Of a DNA stretch of 36,319 nucleotides, positions 20,389 to 30,908 are shown in pieces (positions within the stretch are counted from its first letter, which is position 1; every line of letters begins with the position of its first letter). This DNA is from Chalciporus piperatus. Lineage: Eukaryota > Basidiomycota > Agaricomycetes > Boletales > Boletaceae. Where the stretch lies: NCBI GenBank assembly GCA_038093975.1, contig JBBPTG010000241.1, positions 1 through 36,319 on the forward strand, written 5' to 3'. Below the pieces are notes generated by a model. That model did no database searches, was not told the DNA's origin, and saw nothing but the letters and a program-made list of their open reading frames with translations. Both the position numbers and the translations under genes were made by a program.

Positions 20389-21906
20389 TCATAACCCTAA
20401 GAGGTCAAGCATGGACACCTCCCTCCTTGACCCAACATCAACCCGACACACTGGACCACTCGCATCCACAGAAAACGTTCGAATGTAAGTTGATCCGAAG
20501 ACGAACACACCGCGTCCGAACCCTTCCTCCGAACTTGCCATCTCGAAGAAGTCGGGCTTCTCATCCTCTAAAGAGAACAAAGGGGTACATTGTGAGACTG
20601 TGATTGTTCCAATTGCGGGAGAACTTGAAGGGGTTAGAGTGAGGTCTACGGCGCTGTAAACCTCTTTGCGGGGGGCCATCCCGCCACCCTCGTAACGACG
20701 AATCATGAGTCGTATCTCTGTCGTCTGCACCCCTCCAATATTGGTGACCGCATTCCCACGGAGGACCCGCTTGGGTGATCCATTGATATTGCATATCCCT
20801 TCGTGTGTCATGTGTAATATTCCGTCGTGGTCGGCAGTAGCACCGGGCTCGACTTCGGAAGGAAGGCGGAATGCCTGTATATGGGTGTTCGGATCCGCGG
20901 TGACGAATGCGACAAGTATATGGGTGTTGGTTAAGAGGAAGCTTGCTCTACAACACCTACGCGTCAAACGCTCGAATATTTCCGGTGCCTTTGATTCCAG
21001 GTTAGTAGTAGTATAACCAGACGGATGCCATCGTAGAAAACTTACCACACGAAGATGGTATATCTTCTCCGTTGTCACGTCGAGCAGCGCGAAATTTAAT
21101 TCCCCGTCCCTTGGCCTACCCTCTCCATAGATGCAGACGTATCGTGGACTGACAAGGATATCGTCGACTAATTCATATCGCGGATATGAAAACGGAATGA
21201 CAGCCTCTACCGATAGGGATGAATGAAAGTGGCCAACGACCTTCAATAGGGTCCTATCACGTTTCATGCTATCAGTAAGTAAATGGTTCAATACAATTGA
21301 AACCTACGGTGGATAAGGACTGCCGCAAGCCGTGAGCAGCACGTAAGTGACGGGATGACCCGCCAGGGTGACCGTGTCAGCACACCAGATGAAATCGATA
21401 TCGCCACTTGGCAAGTCGTCAAAACGACGCAAGACATGAGTTTGCGGGCCGTCGGAGTCGAGGCTGCGGCACGCCACAGATGACTCGGTGGATATGATAC
21501 ACCATGATCCCCAATGTGAAAAATGCCACAGATTCGCATCACCGCCAACTCCGGGGGATGTGCGAGCAGCATGCGGATGGAAGGTGCGAGCAGACCAAGG
21601 TTCCGACTTTGCAGATTGGACTAATGTACGCTCGAGGAACATCAATGCCTCTTTGTCACCAGTACGTAGGTATGGTCCTGGAGGTCGGGGGAGTGCTGCA
21701 CTTTCGTACGCCCGGATCCAGACCACGGGTTGGCATGTGACTGAATACAATGTCTTATAGACCTATATCATCGTGGCATCAGCAGTAATCAACATACTGA
21801 TGATCTCAACCACGCTTACCTGGCGAAGACGGATAATGTCCGGCGGCGAGACAAATGATAGAATGCGATGGAGAATGTCTTCTGGAAGATCTGCGAGTCC
21901 CGGCAT
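20389..21906 (-). CDS. F-box protein, four exons, about 449 aa
   Basis: Exons 21906-21820, 21762-21308, 21253-21046 and 20988-20389; introns 57, 54 and 57 bp, all joins in frame. An alternative acceptor at 21269 would add five residues. Residues about 6-30 read LPEDILHRILSFVSPPDIIR, a clear F-box, expected to bind Skp1 and place the protein in an SCF ubiquitin ligase as substrate adaptor. The remaining ~400 residues have no repeat or domain I can name; their beta-rich look is like WD- or Kelch-type Agaricomycete F-box proteins, which is inference. The last codons and stop (TTA GGG TTA TGA) lie in sequence shared with 12953-12980, so the 3' end was probably replaced by repeat DNA and the protein may be truncated. 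Confidence 0.8.
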
Positions 21907-22100
21907 CCTGGGAGTTCAGTGGCAAAGCTTAAGAGCGTTGGACGTTGGTTGGACGTGGTTACTTATATAGTTCCTGGACCCTTTAGGGGACAGGTTTCTG
22001 TCATGAGGTTTCGACTCCGATCGAGTCCGGTCCGTTGTCCCTGATAAGGCTGTGCTGTTTAACCTAACACGTGATATTTGTTTCCCGTACAGCAAGGAGC
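21907..22100. other. F-box gene upstream region
   Basis: About 195 bp between the F-box start codon and the hAT target site. It must hold the F-box promoter. I see TATATAG-like sequence near 21963 (plus strand) about 57 bp upstream of the start codon and little else. Confidence 0.4.
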
Positions 22101-22108
22101 ATATCCTC
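22101..22108. repeat. hAT target-site duplication, left
   Basis: ATATCCTC, identical to 26275-26282. Eight bp is the duplication length typical of hAT transposons. Confidence 0.93.
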
Positions 22109-25100
22109 TAGTGTTGCCGGAAGGCGAGGTTGAGGTTACCTCGAGGTACGAGCGGAGTTTTACCTCGAAAATCCGAGGTAGGTGAGGTGCACGGCCACAC
22201 GAGGTCAGTTCGAGGTTGCCCGTCTGAAAACGGATGATATCGCACAGCGTAGGGCCGGTTAGATGTGCTTTAGCGAATCAGATGTCCACCCGATAATGAT
22301 AGTAGCTACTAATGTAATAATATAATGGTACGGCTATGACTGCAGTGGGGCCGAGTCAAGTTCGAGCTCTGCAACAAGTAACCCATCCTCAGTTTCACAC
22401 CAATTGTTCTCGAAAGACAGTCTTTCACGTCGGAACAAGTACTTGAGGATTTGCAGAGTCTCCATGGTATCTGTGGATAGGTTGCCTCGGCGAGCTGAGT
22501 CGGTATCCTTTCCCGACGAGAAAACACGTTCACAAGGAACGGCAGATGCTTGAATGGGTAAAACGTCGAGTGCAAGGCGGTAGAGGAGTGGATAAGTATG
22601 CTTGTTTGCCTGTTATACGAAGTTCTCAGTAAATGTAAAAAATGCGTACATAAATATGAAATACTTACTTGCCAGTAGAGTAGGATGTCGAAGTCTGCTA
22701 GTTCCTCGTCCCCCTTGATGATGCCATCTGCCCGGTACTTCTCAAGCTCCAGCTCGACAAAAAGTCGGTCTTGTTCGGCTAGCCGCTCCTCGAGGGCGGT
22801 GTCATCATGAGGTGTAGCAGGTCGTGAAGGGGAAGGGGACTCTGAAGGGGACGATGTGGCGGAAAGGTTCGAGGATGAGTAGGACCTTGATAATAGTTTT
22901 AGCCTCGCAACGCCGCTGGTTTGGGCTCTTGCAGCAGGGGAAGCGGTGGATACACCACGGAATGGCATGCCAGTGACGGCAGGAACTCGAAGGCTCGAGG
23001 ACGAGGAAATCGATAGCGTGGTGGCCGGAGTGGTTGAGGTAGCAACAGTACTAGTTGGTGAGGGGACCAAAGTGGAAGGCGGGGTGGAAGGAGTTGAAAG
23101 AGCGACTTGACGTGATGCTTGTATGCGTATGTGCTTTCGATACTCGAGCATCTAAATGATTGGTGAGAATGAAATTTGACGAGATAGTAACAGACGAGAG
23201 CGTACGGAATTCTTGACCCATTCACGTGCAGCTTTGGCCTCTGTTGCGGACCAGCGTTCTTCGATCCAATCAAACTTCAGCGTTGGGTTGAGAACTAGTA
23301 CACGATGACGATTTAAGTAAGTTGACGGTGACAGTGGAATCAAATCTACCGACCGATAGCAAGTGCGTAAATGCGCGTTTTCCGTGATTCCGCAAGGTAC
23401 TCATCGATCTTACGGATGGACTCGTCCATCGCGTGGGCGAGCAAAGGCAACATGCTCTTTGCCTGGCTCACATGTTCAAGAAGCTGCTCGTACAGCGGAA
23501 GGACGATGGATAAGGTAGGAGTCTTCTCTGCTGAAACCACTTCCTGCACAACATGGAAGGGTGCTAAATACATTCGGATATTGTCGAGGACCTTGAGTTC
23601 TTCATTACTGAGTTTATGTTTTCGTAGCTCCTTGTGTTTCTCAAGTTCCATTAGCTTGGAAACCGCCTCGAGAAGGAGTCAAAAAGAGATGATTGACAAG
23701 AAAATAACTGTTGCACTCACTGGATACAACTCGAGCAATCTGTCAATCATTAGATAGATTGATGACCATCGTGTAACAACATCACGAAGCAGTACGACAT
23801 CACGCAACTCTTGTTGAGTCCATTGACCTGTCTTGAATCCAATTTGAATCACCGAGGACAGATCCTCGCGGCGCTGACCCGATGCACGACAAGCTGTTAC
23901 AAGCTGACGAGCTGAGGAGACAATATCACTCTGCAATATCTGAAGATACTCTAGATTGTCCTTCAATACTTCTGAAAGCTCATCTCCAGGACTGGAGCCA
24001 TCAATCTGGGTGAGGTGTTTGAGCCCTGTTTGGACTGCGATATTGACAACGTGTGGAAAGCAACTGGAAAATATGTCAATCTTGCTCCGTGACTTGAGAC
24101 TAGGGACATCTACTCACCGAATCCGGTTTCCTTCTGTATCGAAGCTGATCCCTTCGTTGTTCAGAAGCCGTTTAAGGTCTTGCATCATTGTGTTACAGTT
24201 TGATGCATTGTCCAGTGTGATCATGCCAATCTACCCGGCCATCCAAGTTAGTTTACTAGTACTACAGGAAGATGTCGAGTGTGTACCCGTTGTAATGCCC
24301 GTATCTCTTTAAGAATTTCAAAGAAGTGTTTCGCAAGGTTCTCACCACTGTGAGAACCTGAAACGTGTCGGAAAGCCACCAGATGTGAACGGAGAACAAG
24401 TCTCCCTTGATCCATCACGCAGTAATGTGCCGTGACTGCCATGAATGACTTGAAGTTCTGTGCTGACCACAGGTCACTCGTGAATGACACACGTCCGAGC
24501 GAGTTCTATAAAATATGATTAACACCAGTACCAGCAGATAATTATGAATTCCAAGCCTACCTCAATTTCTGTGACCATTTTTGCATACTCAATTTGAAAT
24601 CTTTTGTTGATTAATTCCCCGAGCTTTGTACGGTGAGGAAGATCACTGTCGGTGAGATCAGTACCAAGATAAAGCAAGAGATCCCGCAACTCGGGACAGT
24701 CAACAACGTTGATCGACTGTATGAGTATCGAGACACTGTGAGTACTATTGATTTTGATAGGTGATATCTCAACAAACCTGATCGTCAGCGGCAACCCAAC
24801 GGACAAGTCGATCGTAGAATCCCTCCAATGAGAATGCCACATTTTGATCCTGCCTCGCTGCACCTTTCAGCCTCGTATATGTCCCATCCTTATGGAGCTT
24901 ATCAAGTTGTTGACGTGCTGTCTCGTGTCCTTTTAGCTTCTCTGCAATGATCAACTCCAACCATTCTTGAGGATGATACCTCCCGAAATGAGTTCGGATC
25001 GCATCATTTTGCCCATCAACGTTTCGCCACACTTGCCATACAGGTTCATCCTTTTCTCTGAATATTGGTGATTGTAAGTAATATTTCAGCAGATCAACCA

Positions 25101-26274
25101 TGAGTGACTTACAGGCAGAAGCTGCATGCCAGATGGCTTGTTTTCGGTCGCTTCTTTGACATTTTGATAGATTCTAGTTCCGGAAGTCTTGCGGGTCGTT
25201 CTCCACTCGAAACCGGCACGGTCGCAAACCAAACATCGCTCGCTGCAATCTGGGAAGGCCCCGGATCTGATCCTTGAACCCTCTGAAGCAAAGATCCATA
25301 CCGAGCTGGTTCCGGCTCGGATATTTGGCTTCCACATGGCCCGACACCAAAAATACGAGTGTCATTGGCCTGGGGTATTGCACTGGAGCTGCAAGCGGCT
25401 GTCGCCGTCGCCGTGCTCGCAGACGCAGCAGCACCCCTGCGGCGCTTTGCAGCGGTCGTCTCCGGGGCTGATCCCTTTCGTTTCTTGCCTCCGGCGGGTC
25501 GTTGGGATTCGTTTATGGTGCTTGAGGTAACTGGAACCATCGGTGTTGGTGTCGGGTTGGGCGGGAACAGAGAATCAGGGGGGAATGTTGGGTGAGACAG
25601 CGAGTAGTTCGATGGCGGGGCCAGTGATGCAATAGTGATGGGATGGGTTGGATAGTAGTAGACGGAGGGTTGATGGGGTCCGGGTTGAGCATGGTCAGTG
25701 AGTATATGACCAGCTTGCGTGAATGACGTCGACGAATGGTAAGCATTCCACGGTGGTCCTGGAGTTGCCTCCATCGCGGACACACAGATACAAGGAGAAT
25801 GACCACAGTGACAGAAGTAATTCATGTGCGTTTCTAAGTTCCCTCTCACTCACTCATTGTCGAGTTTTATACCTCAGGTCCGGCCCAGGAATGTCTGTAA
25901 AAACCGGCCGTTTATGTTTTTTCGCAGCTTTGCATGTAATTGCGCCCACTAGCAACACTGTACCAGCACGGCCATCGCTACTTACCCGCTACCAGCCACC
26001 AAGTTCAAGTGTTCCTGTACATTGTCTCAGATCCCGAGCCGTAGTACCACCTTTCAAGTACAATGTGCTTGCGCCAGATCTTTTCATCTTACAATTCATT
26101 TCTGTTATCATTCACGTTACTCGCCCCGATCAAGGATTTACTGGTAACTTGTACTGTTTTGAGGTGAGGTGTGTCAAGGTCCAAGGCAGTATCTACCTCG
26201 TACCCATATTTGGTAACCGAGGTGCACCTCACCTCAACCTCACCTCAAGGGAGCCTTGCCTTGCGGCAACACTA
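22109..26274 (-). mobile_element. Complete autonomous-looking hAT DNA transposon, 4166 bp
   Basis: Ends are inverted repeats: TAGTGTTGCCG at 22109 and, on the other strand, at 26274, with 11 perfect bp followed by AAGGC after one mismatch. Both are flanked by the same 8-bp duplication ATATCCTC (22101-22108, 26275-26282). Sub-terminal regions on both sides are packed with GAGGT/CGAGGT motifs in both orientations, as expected for transposase-binding sites. It carries one open 10-exon transposase gene (22334-25825, minus). Perfect duplications and an unbroken gene suggest a fairly recent insertion between two F-box genes. Confidence 0.93.
22334..25825 (-). CDS. hAT transposase, 10 exons, 994 aa
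   Basis: Exons (minus): 25825-25113, 25057-24778, 24716-24561, 24505-24287, 24230-24118, 24063-23721, 23666-23354, 23294-23206, 23151-22669, 22609-22334; 2985 nt, all in frame. The intron at 23295-23353 uses a less usual GTCGGT donor. N-terminus: proline-rich, with a bipartite nuclear signal (KKRK...KRRR). BED-type zinc finger: C234, C237, H261, H266. RNase H-like catalytic positions: D394 in TSDLWSAQ, D463 in TLDNASNCN, and the glutamate of the C-terminal CERVFSS (E930). The C-terminal block, from ANKHTYPLLY onward, is the hAT dimerisation region. A Ser/Thr/Pro-rich stretch lies in the insertion domain. No stop or frameshift is seen, so it may be active. Confidence 0.92.
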
Positions 26275-26282
26275 ATATCCTC
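26275..26282. repeat. hAT target-site duplication, right
   Basis: ATATCCTC, perfect copy of 22101-22108. Confidence 0.93.
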
Positions 26283-26383
26283 TCAACCTCCAGAGATAAC
26301 TTCACTTCGTTCATCATCTGTATTAATTCGTGTGTACATTCGGGCTTCCACAACATTCGCTGGATACTCTCGTCTATACAAAC

Positions 26384-27136
26384 CTAATGGAATATGTCCA
26401 TATTGTATTCAAGCTGGAATCCGCGCCTGTCCCTAGCTGCTGGGAGGTCTACCAACAGCAGCAATCCTAGGACTTCCCACTCCTGCTCCGTGAGCTCCTC
26501 CGCGTCGTCTTCTCTTAGTAGCGTGATTTGCAGTAGACCGAGCATAGGTAGCTGATCCATCAACAAAGCATAACAAAGCCGCTCCGTGCACCTCATCAAC
26601 ATCACGTTCAGCCCTCGGCTGAGATACTTCAAGTCCACCGATACCTCCATCACTCTGTTGATGGCCACGTCCCCCGTGGCAACCAGCGCATCGAAACATT
26701 CCTTGTCGCGTGCACGAAGATGTTCATCACAGTGACACCTCGCTGCCATCTCCTCGGCGGCGTCATCCTCTTCACATATGCAAACGACGTTCGGATGCAT
26801 GTCCCTCGATAACAACTCGATCTTCAGTCCAGCGTTCATCGCTCCAACATTGAGCCACGAGTTTGAAAGTCGGAATCGAGCGAGGCTCACTGCGTCCAGC
26901 TTGCTAGCGATGATTTCCAATACCTTCAAGGGAATGCGACACGGTCTCGCTTTTAAGGCAGCAGCGCGGAAGAAGGAATTCGTGAGGTGGAGGTCGGTGA
27001 GGGAGAAGATATCCAAATGGCCTGCAATCATCACTACCACCTCCAATGGCAAGGGAAAGGTGTTCGACCACTTCCGTCGATGCAGAGTACGTCAGCATCA
27101 CCCTGCTTGACCTGTGGCATGAGGCATGCTCACCAT
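26384..27136 (-). CDS. Small protein with two tandem F-box-like motifs, about 229 aa
   Basis: Proposed exons 27136-27134 (start codon only) and 27070-26384, with a 63-bp intron (GTGAGC donor, GCTGAC branch-like site, AAG acceptor). The start is inferred because the main exon has no good ATG before its first motif. Two similar segments follow each other: PLEVVVMIAGHLDIFSLTDL and PLKVLEIIASKLDAVSLARF, both F-box-like with the expected leucine and proline spacing. The rest (a CxCEEDDAAEE segment and a helical C-terminus) is unassigned. It would be expected to bind Skp1, but two adjacent boxes are unusual and one may be a diverged relic. It lies just right of the hAT insertion. Confidence 0.65.
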
Positions 27137-27665
27137 CAGGTGTGGCTTTGTTTGCGTGCCTGACAAATACGGAAGGTGTGGGTTACAGTCTAAGAGCTAA
27201 AGGACGATCATGGACGGTTATAAGGTAATGAGGTTAAACATGTGTTCGACACATGTTCGACGCATGTTCGACGCATGTTCGACAATGTTCGACGCATGTT
27301 CGACAATGTTCGACGCATGTTCGACAATGTTCGACAATGTTCGACGCGTGTTCTACAACTTTCTACATGTTCTATATATGCTATACATCAGATATATATG
27401 CTATACATCAGATAGTTAGGTGTTCGACACATGTTCTTGGGATATATTATTCATCAGGGTTTGACAGTGGCTCTACAACGTTTAGCGTAGATTGGATGAC
27501 TGTTCTAATGCTTCAATAAAGTTTGAAACATTCTAGAGAGTTCGACATTGGTTCAACGAAGCCTCCCCATTCCTTGGGCCGCCCACCATTGACCGGTACA
27601 TCATCCATGATCAGGAGAGTGGATGCGATTATTGGAGCTACATTAGCATGTACATGACAGGGATC
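27137..27665 (+). repeat. TTCGAC-rich array, first block (core 27239-27354), in an intergenic region
   Basis: About ten copies of ATGTTCGAC with 2-4-base linkers between 27239 and 27354, preceded by AATGAGGTTAAACA and followed by TTCTACATGTTCTATATATG and a short TATATGCTATACATCAGA tandem. The same elements in the same orientation form the larger array at 32.6-34.0 kb. Short ORFs reading FDACSTHVR are products of the repeat. The rest, to 27665, has no gene. Confidence 0.8.
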
Positions 27666-29039
27666 CTAGCCTAACTGCAGGTCAATGAGCGTCGGCAGTG
27701 ACTGCACAAGCTCGGTCCGTTGCTCCTCCGTCCACGTCGTTGTGCCATGGACTCGTAACGGAATCGCTTGGAGGCGCTCAAGCAAGCAGCCCGAACGGTC
27801 CACGAAGCCCTTCACATCACTGTACCGCGGGTAGTCGGGGCTGCGTATGACGAGGGACGTCAACGCCGGCAGCGTCACCGCCTCTAGAACGTCACCGAAT
27901 GGCGCTGGCCCATAGAGAGTGAGCAATCGCAAAGAAGGATGGGTGATGCGTTCCAGCGCCAAACGCGGTTCGACTCGAATGCCGACGCTGTACTTGTCCC
28001 CACAGAGACAAAGGTCCTGGAGGCTTGGGAAGAGCATCAGAACATGTCGGAGGGCACCCCGGACCTCCCCCCGACTTATGGACACGTCCATACGTGTGCG
28101 ATCGTATCCCACGTCAAACAGGCCGAGCTCCTCGGGACTCCCCTCCACCATCATGCTGCACAAATCCTCGTCGTCACCTACCCCATCCTCAACATCATCG
28201 AGCTCACCCTCCAGGTCATATCCGATGACCCGCTGTAATCGGATATTGCGCAAGGCTGGAAGATGGAATACAGGAGTGATGGGTTCCTCTACTTCATCAA
28301 GGGCGATCGTCAGGGACAGAAGGTTGGGGAATGTGTGTAGAGGTGGGTGAGGAGTCTTTGCGTCGACGGGGAGGGCCATCAGATGTCGGAGACTCGGGCA
28401 ACCGTCAAGGAGGAGTTTAATGTCTGTCAACCTGACAGGATTGGCTATGTAGCCATCCAGCCTGATGGCCAGACGGGTGAGGGCCGTCCACCCAGAGCTG
28501 GGCAAGGTTGACGCTGAGACTTGAAAGTTGTCCAGAATCAGGGTATGTAGGGCAGGGGGGAAGTGCAAGACCTCGAGGGCGCGGTAACCAATGGACGTGG
28601 CCTGTAGCGACAGGTGCTTGAGTCCGCGAGCGCCTTCAAGCATCTCGCCGACTTCCCCTTTGTCCAGCCCGACGGCATCGATGAGTCGTAGGCGCTCAAC
28701 GCGGTCACTGTGGCGAGCGAGAAATCGAATCCATTGGTCCTTCCACAACCCCGACGGAGGAAACACCACCTCCAACCACAGCGGACAACCCACGGATCTC
28801 GATAGCCAATGGTCGCAGTGAGCGATGTGGTCTCGGCTCAGGGATGCACCATCGACAGCATCCTCTCTGATGGCGCAGAGAGCTCGCCAAAGACGCGGTG
28901 TGCGGTAAGCGATGTCTCTCCACTGACGGCACACTTGCAGCAGAAGGAGTGGAGGGTCGCGCCACCTGGGATTGGTATAGAAATCACGGGAGCACGCGAT
29001 GAAGATCCGTGTCAGCAGTTCAACGGGAAGGCGACACAT
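27666..29039 (-). CDS. F-box/LRR-like protein, single exon, 457 aa
   Basis: A single uninterrupted reading frame. Residues about 3-50 (RLPVELLTRIF ... VCRQWRDIAYRTPRLW) form an F-box of the common Agaricomycete type. The rest shows loosely spaced leucine-rich segments (LERLRLIDAVGL, LKHLSLQATSI, LHTLILDNF, LRLLTLYGP) that fit a leucine-rich-repeat-like solenoid. Role: expected SCF adaptor with Skp1, substrate unknown. An acidic insertion (ELDDVEDGVGDDED) interrupts the repeats near residue 290. TATTTAAA on the minus strand at 29088-29081 is about 42 bp upstream of the start. It is divergently oriented to the BAH-PHD gene, start-to-start distance 287 bp. Confidence 0.88.
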   Translation of the reverse strand: MCRLPVELLTRIFIACSRDFYTNPRWRDPPLLLLQVCRQWRDIAYRTPRLWRALCAIREDAVDGASLSRDHIAHCDHWLSRSVGCPLWLEVVFPPSGLWKDQWIRFLARHSDRVERLRLIDAVGLDKGEVGEMLEGARGLKHLSLQATSIGYRALEVLHFPPALHTLILDNFQVSASTLPSSGWTALTRLAIRLDGYIANPVRLTDIKLLLDGCPSLRHLMALPVDAKTPHPPLHTFPNLLSLTIALDEVEEPITPVFHLPALRNIRLQRVIGYDLEGELDDVEDGVGDDEDLCSMMVEGSPEELGLFDVGYDRTRMDVSISRGEVRGALRHVLMLFPSLQDLCLCGDKYSVGIRVEPRLALERITHPSLRLLTLYGPAPFGDVLEAVTLPALTSLVIRSPDYPRYSDVKGFVDRSGCLLERLQAIPLRVHGTTTWTEEQRTELVQSLPTLIDLQLG

Positions 29040-29080
29040 GGTGATATTGGGCGTGTCTGAGAGGTGAATTCAATGCATCA

Positions 29081-29088
29081 TTTAAATA
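29081..29088 (-). promoter_or_regulatory. TATA-like box for the F-box/LRR gene
   Basis: TATTTAAA on the minus strand, about 42 bp before ATG 29039. With the plus-strand TATA at 29282 it makes the 287-bp gap a bidirectional promoter. Confidence 0.5.
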
Positions 29089-29281
29089 CCGTTGGAATGG
29101 GTGCCCAGGGGCACAGATCCTGTAGGGCTAAGGGTCGCCTCGGAGTCATTCCCATACATCGGTCCAGTCTTGCTTTTTGGGCCGTTTCCGATGTGGATGG
29201 TGGTAATTAATGGCTTCAGAACTTTAAATTCGCCCGATCCAATCTCTGATCGACCGATCTATCGATGACGCCATGCGGAGG

Positions 29282-29289
29282 TATATATA
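29282..29289 (+). promoter_or_regulatory. TATA box for the BAH-PHD gene
   Basis: TATATATA, 38-45 bp before the chosen ATG at 29327. The position favours 29327 over the in-frame upstream ATG at 29273, which would put the box inside the coding region. Confidence 0.5.
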
Positions 29290-29326
29290 CAGGTGGTTGC
29301 CTTTGTTTATACGCAAACGCCCAGCC

Positions 29327-30635
29327 ATGTCAAATGTACCATGCACCGAACGATTTGAAAGCATGCCAAGCATAGAGACCCTCGTCTGTATGTCCCCAGT
29401 CGCATCGACATTGTGATAAATCTCGCTCACCATTTGCATGCCAAAGTGAACAACGAATGTAAGGGTGGTAAGTCTGACCCATCATCGGAAGGAACGACAG
29501 TATTGAATGAATGAATGATGTTTGGATATCCACAGACGAGGAATCATTTCAGAGAGGCCAGGAGTACGTTCTGGTCACTCCAAGGTTCCGGATGATCATC
29601 TGATAAAGTATATGATAGCATCGCGATCAAGTCCTCCGGGAATGACGCGGATTGGCAGGGCCGCTTGTTGGACATCAGACTAGAGATGGTTAGCTTATTC
29701 TCTCCTGAACAGTCCAGTGCCCTTGTATTGACATTGTACAGGAAGCATCGAAGCCCAAGGGCGTCTGGATTCTGGTTCAGTGGTATCATCGGAAAAAGGA
29801 CCTGCGTGGCCAAAGGTAGTTGGTCCGGCCTCCTTCTACTCTGTCGGACTTATATGTGCCTCTCAGGTTTTATCATGATCTGGGCGAGAAAGAGCTTGTA
29901 TTGTCGGACGACACAGATGTCCTGGATGGGGCGACCATTCAAGGTGGGCTGAAGACGCAGTTCTCGGATGCTAGGACTGATGTCTTTGATCGATTCTAGG
30001 ACGGCAGGAAATATTTCGTTTTAACGAAGACGAACCGCTTGATCAGGGTATCACACCCAGCGCACGATACTGGCGATGGAGCATGGGAAAGGGAGTGAGG
30101 CCAACCGGTAAGCGGGCACGTATTCTAACGCGTGAGCTGAAGGTAAGGATAGCCTTGGCACAATACCAATCCTAGCGTCTAAGCGTTATGGCTATAGGGT
30201 CCTGTTCATCTTTGTCCTGTTTGCAAGGATTGCTACAATCCGGACAGGGACACACAGAGATATTGTATGGGGTGCAAACGGTGGTACCATACACGCTGCC
30301 TGGATCATCTGCCTTCCAGTCCATTGAATATTCCCAGAGAGGTCATGGACGCAATCACAGTGCCTGAGGATGTACCGTCAGAGACTGCAATCCTGGAGCT
30401 GAAGCAGGTACTGCTCACCCCTATTCGACGTGGGGAAGAACATGGAGTGGCGGGGTACGGAAACAATGAAGTCCTTGAGGCCTGGTCGATAGTTCGAGAG
30501 CTGCGACAAAAGGTGTTGTTGCAGATTCCAGAAGGTTGGAGATCGCGTTTCAACTCAGGGGTTGAGAATGATATGTCGCACGTTTACTACAATTGCCCCA
30601 CATGCGATGTCGCCCTTGGATTCCAATTTATGTAA
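29327..30635 (+). CDS. BAH-domain plus PHD-type zinc finger protein, eight exons, 303 aa
   Basis: Exons 29327-29387, 29447-29467, 29536-29563, 29619-29688, 29742-29815, 29867-29943, 30000-30142, 30198-30635; 912 nt, all joins in frame, introns 51-68 bp. Only the last exon is obvious as an ORF. Residues about 28-145 look like a BAH domain: FQRGQDIAIKSS, VWILVQWYHRKKDL, FYHDLGEKELVLSDDTDVLD, IFRFNEDEPL. Then a PHD-type finger: C164, C167, C181, C184, H189, C192 and, after about 98 residues, C291 and C294. BAH and PHD modules read nucleosomes or methylated histones, so a nuclear chromatin role is expected; this is family knowledge. The long gap before the last cysteine pair is unusual for canonical PHD fingers. 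Exons 1-3 are the least certain. Confidence 0.78.
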
Positions 30636-30908
30636 GGGGGCAGGTTCTGTAGATAATCTATGTGTTAGGGCTGGCAGTCGTACAAATCAATCCGCTATTC
30701 GCATCTCGTATAGGGGCCGTGCAGGATCGACCGGTTCTCTATATATGGGCTGGTATTTGTGGAAGTCAGGATCCAACTGATTGCCATGAAGATAGATGTC
30801 TTCGGTCCTCATGACTGGCCAGACGGCATTCGTAAAGTACAGCCAGGTTGTTGCTCCGACCCTGAGGAGTTATAGAACATGAAGGACATCCACGACGCGC
30901 ACAATGGA
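30636..30908. other. Convergent intergenic region
   Basis: 273 bp between two genes that end towards each other (BAH-PHD on plus, RING on minus). No further feature seen. Confidence 0.5.

Noticed and set aside
25086..25337. Minus-strand ORF with CLVCDRAGFEWR that looks like a zinc finger start for the hAT transposase
   Set aside because: It is a shadow frame. The correct frame carries CSFC, splices at 25112/25058 and gives the Cx2C...Hx4H BED pattern in phase with the rest of the transposase.
29224..29813. Three minus-strand ORFs of 67-89 codons
   Set aside because: They overlap the exons and introns of the BAH-PHD gene, whose frame-consistent joins explain the region better.
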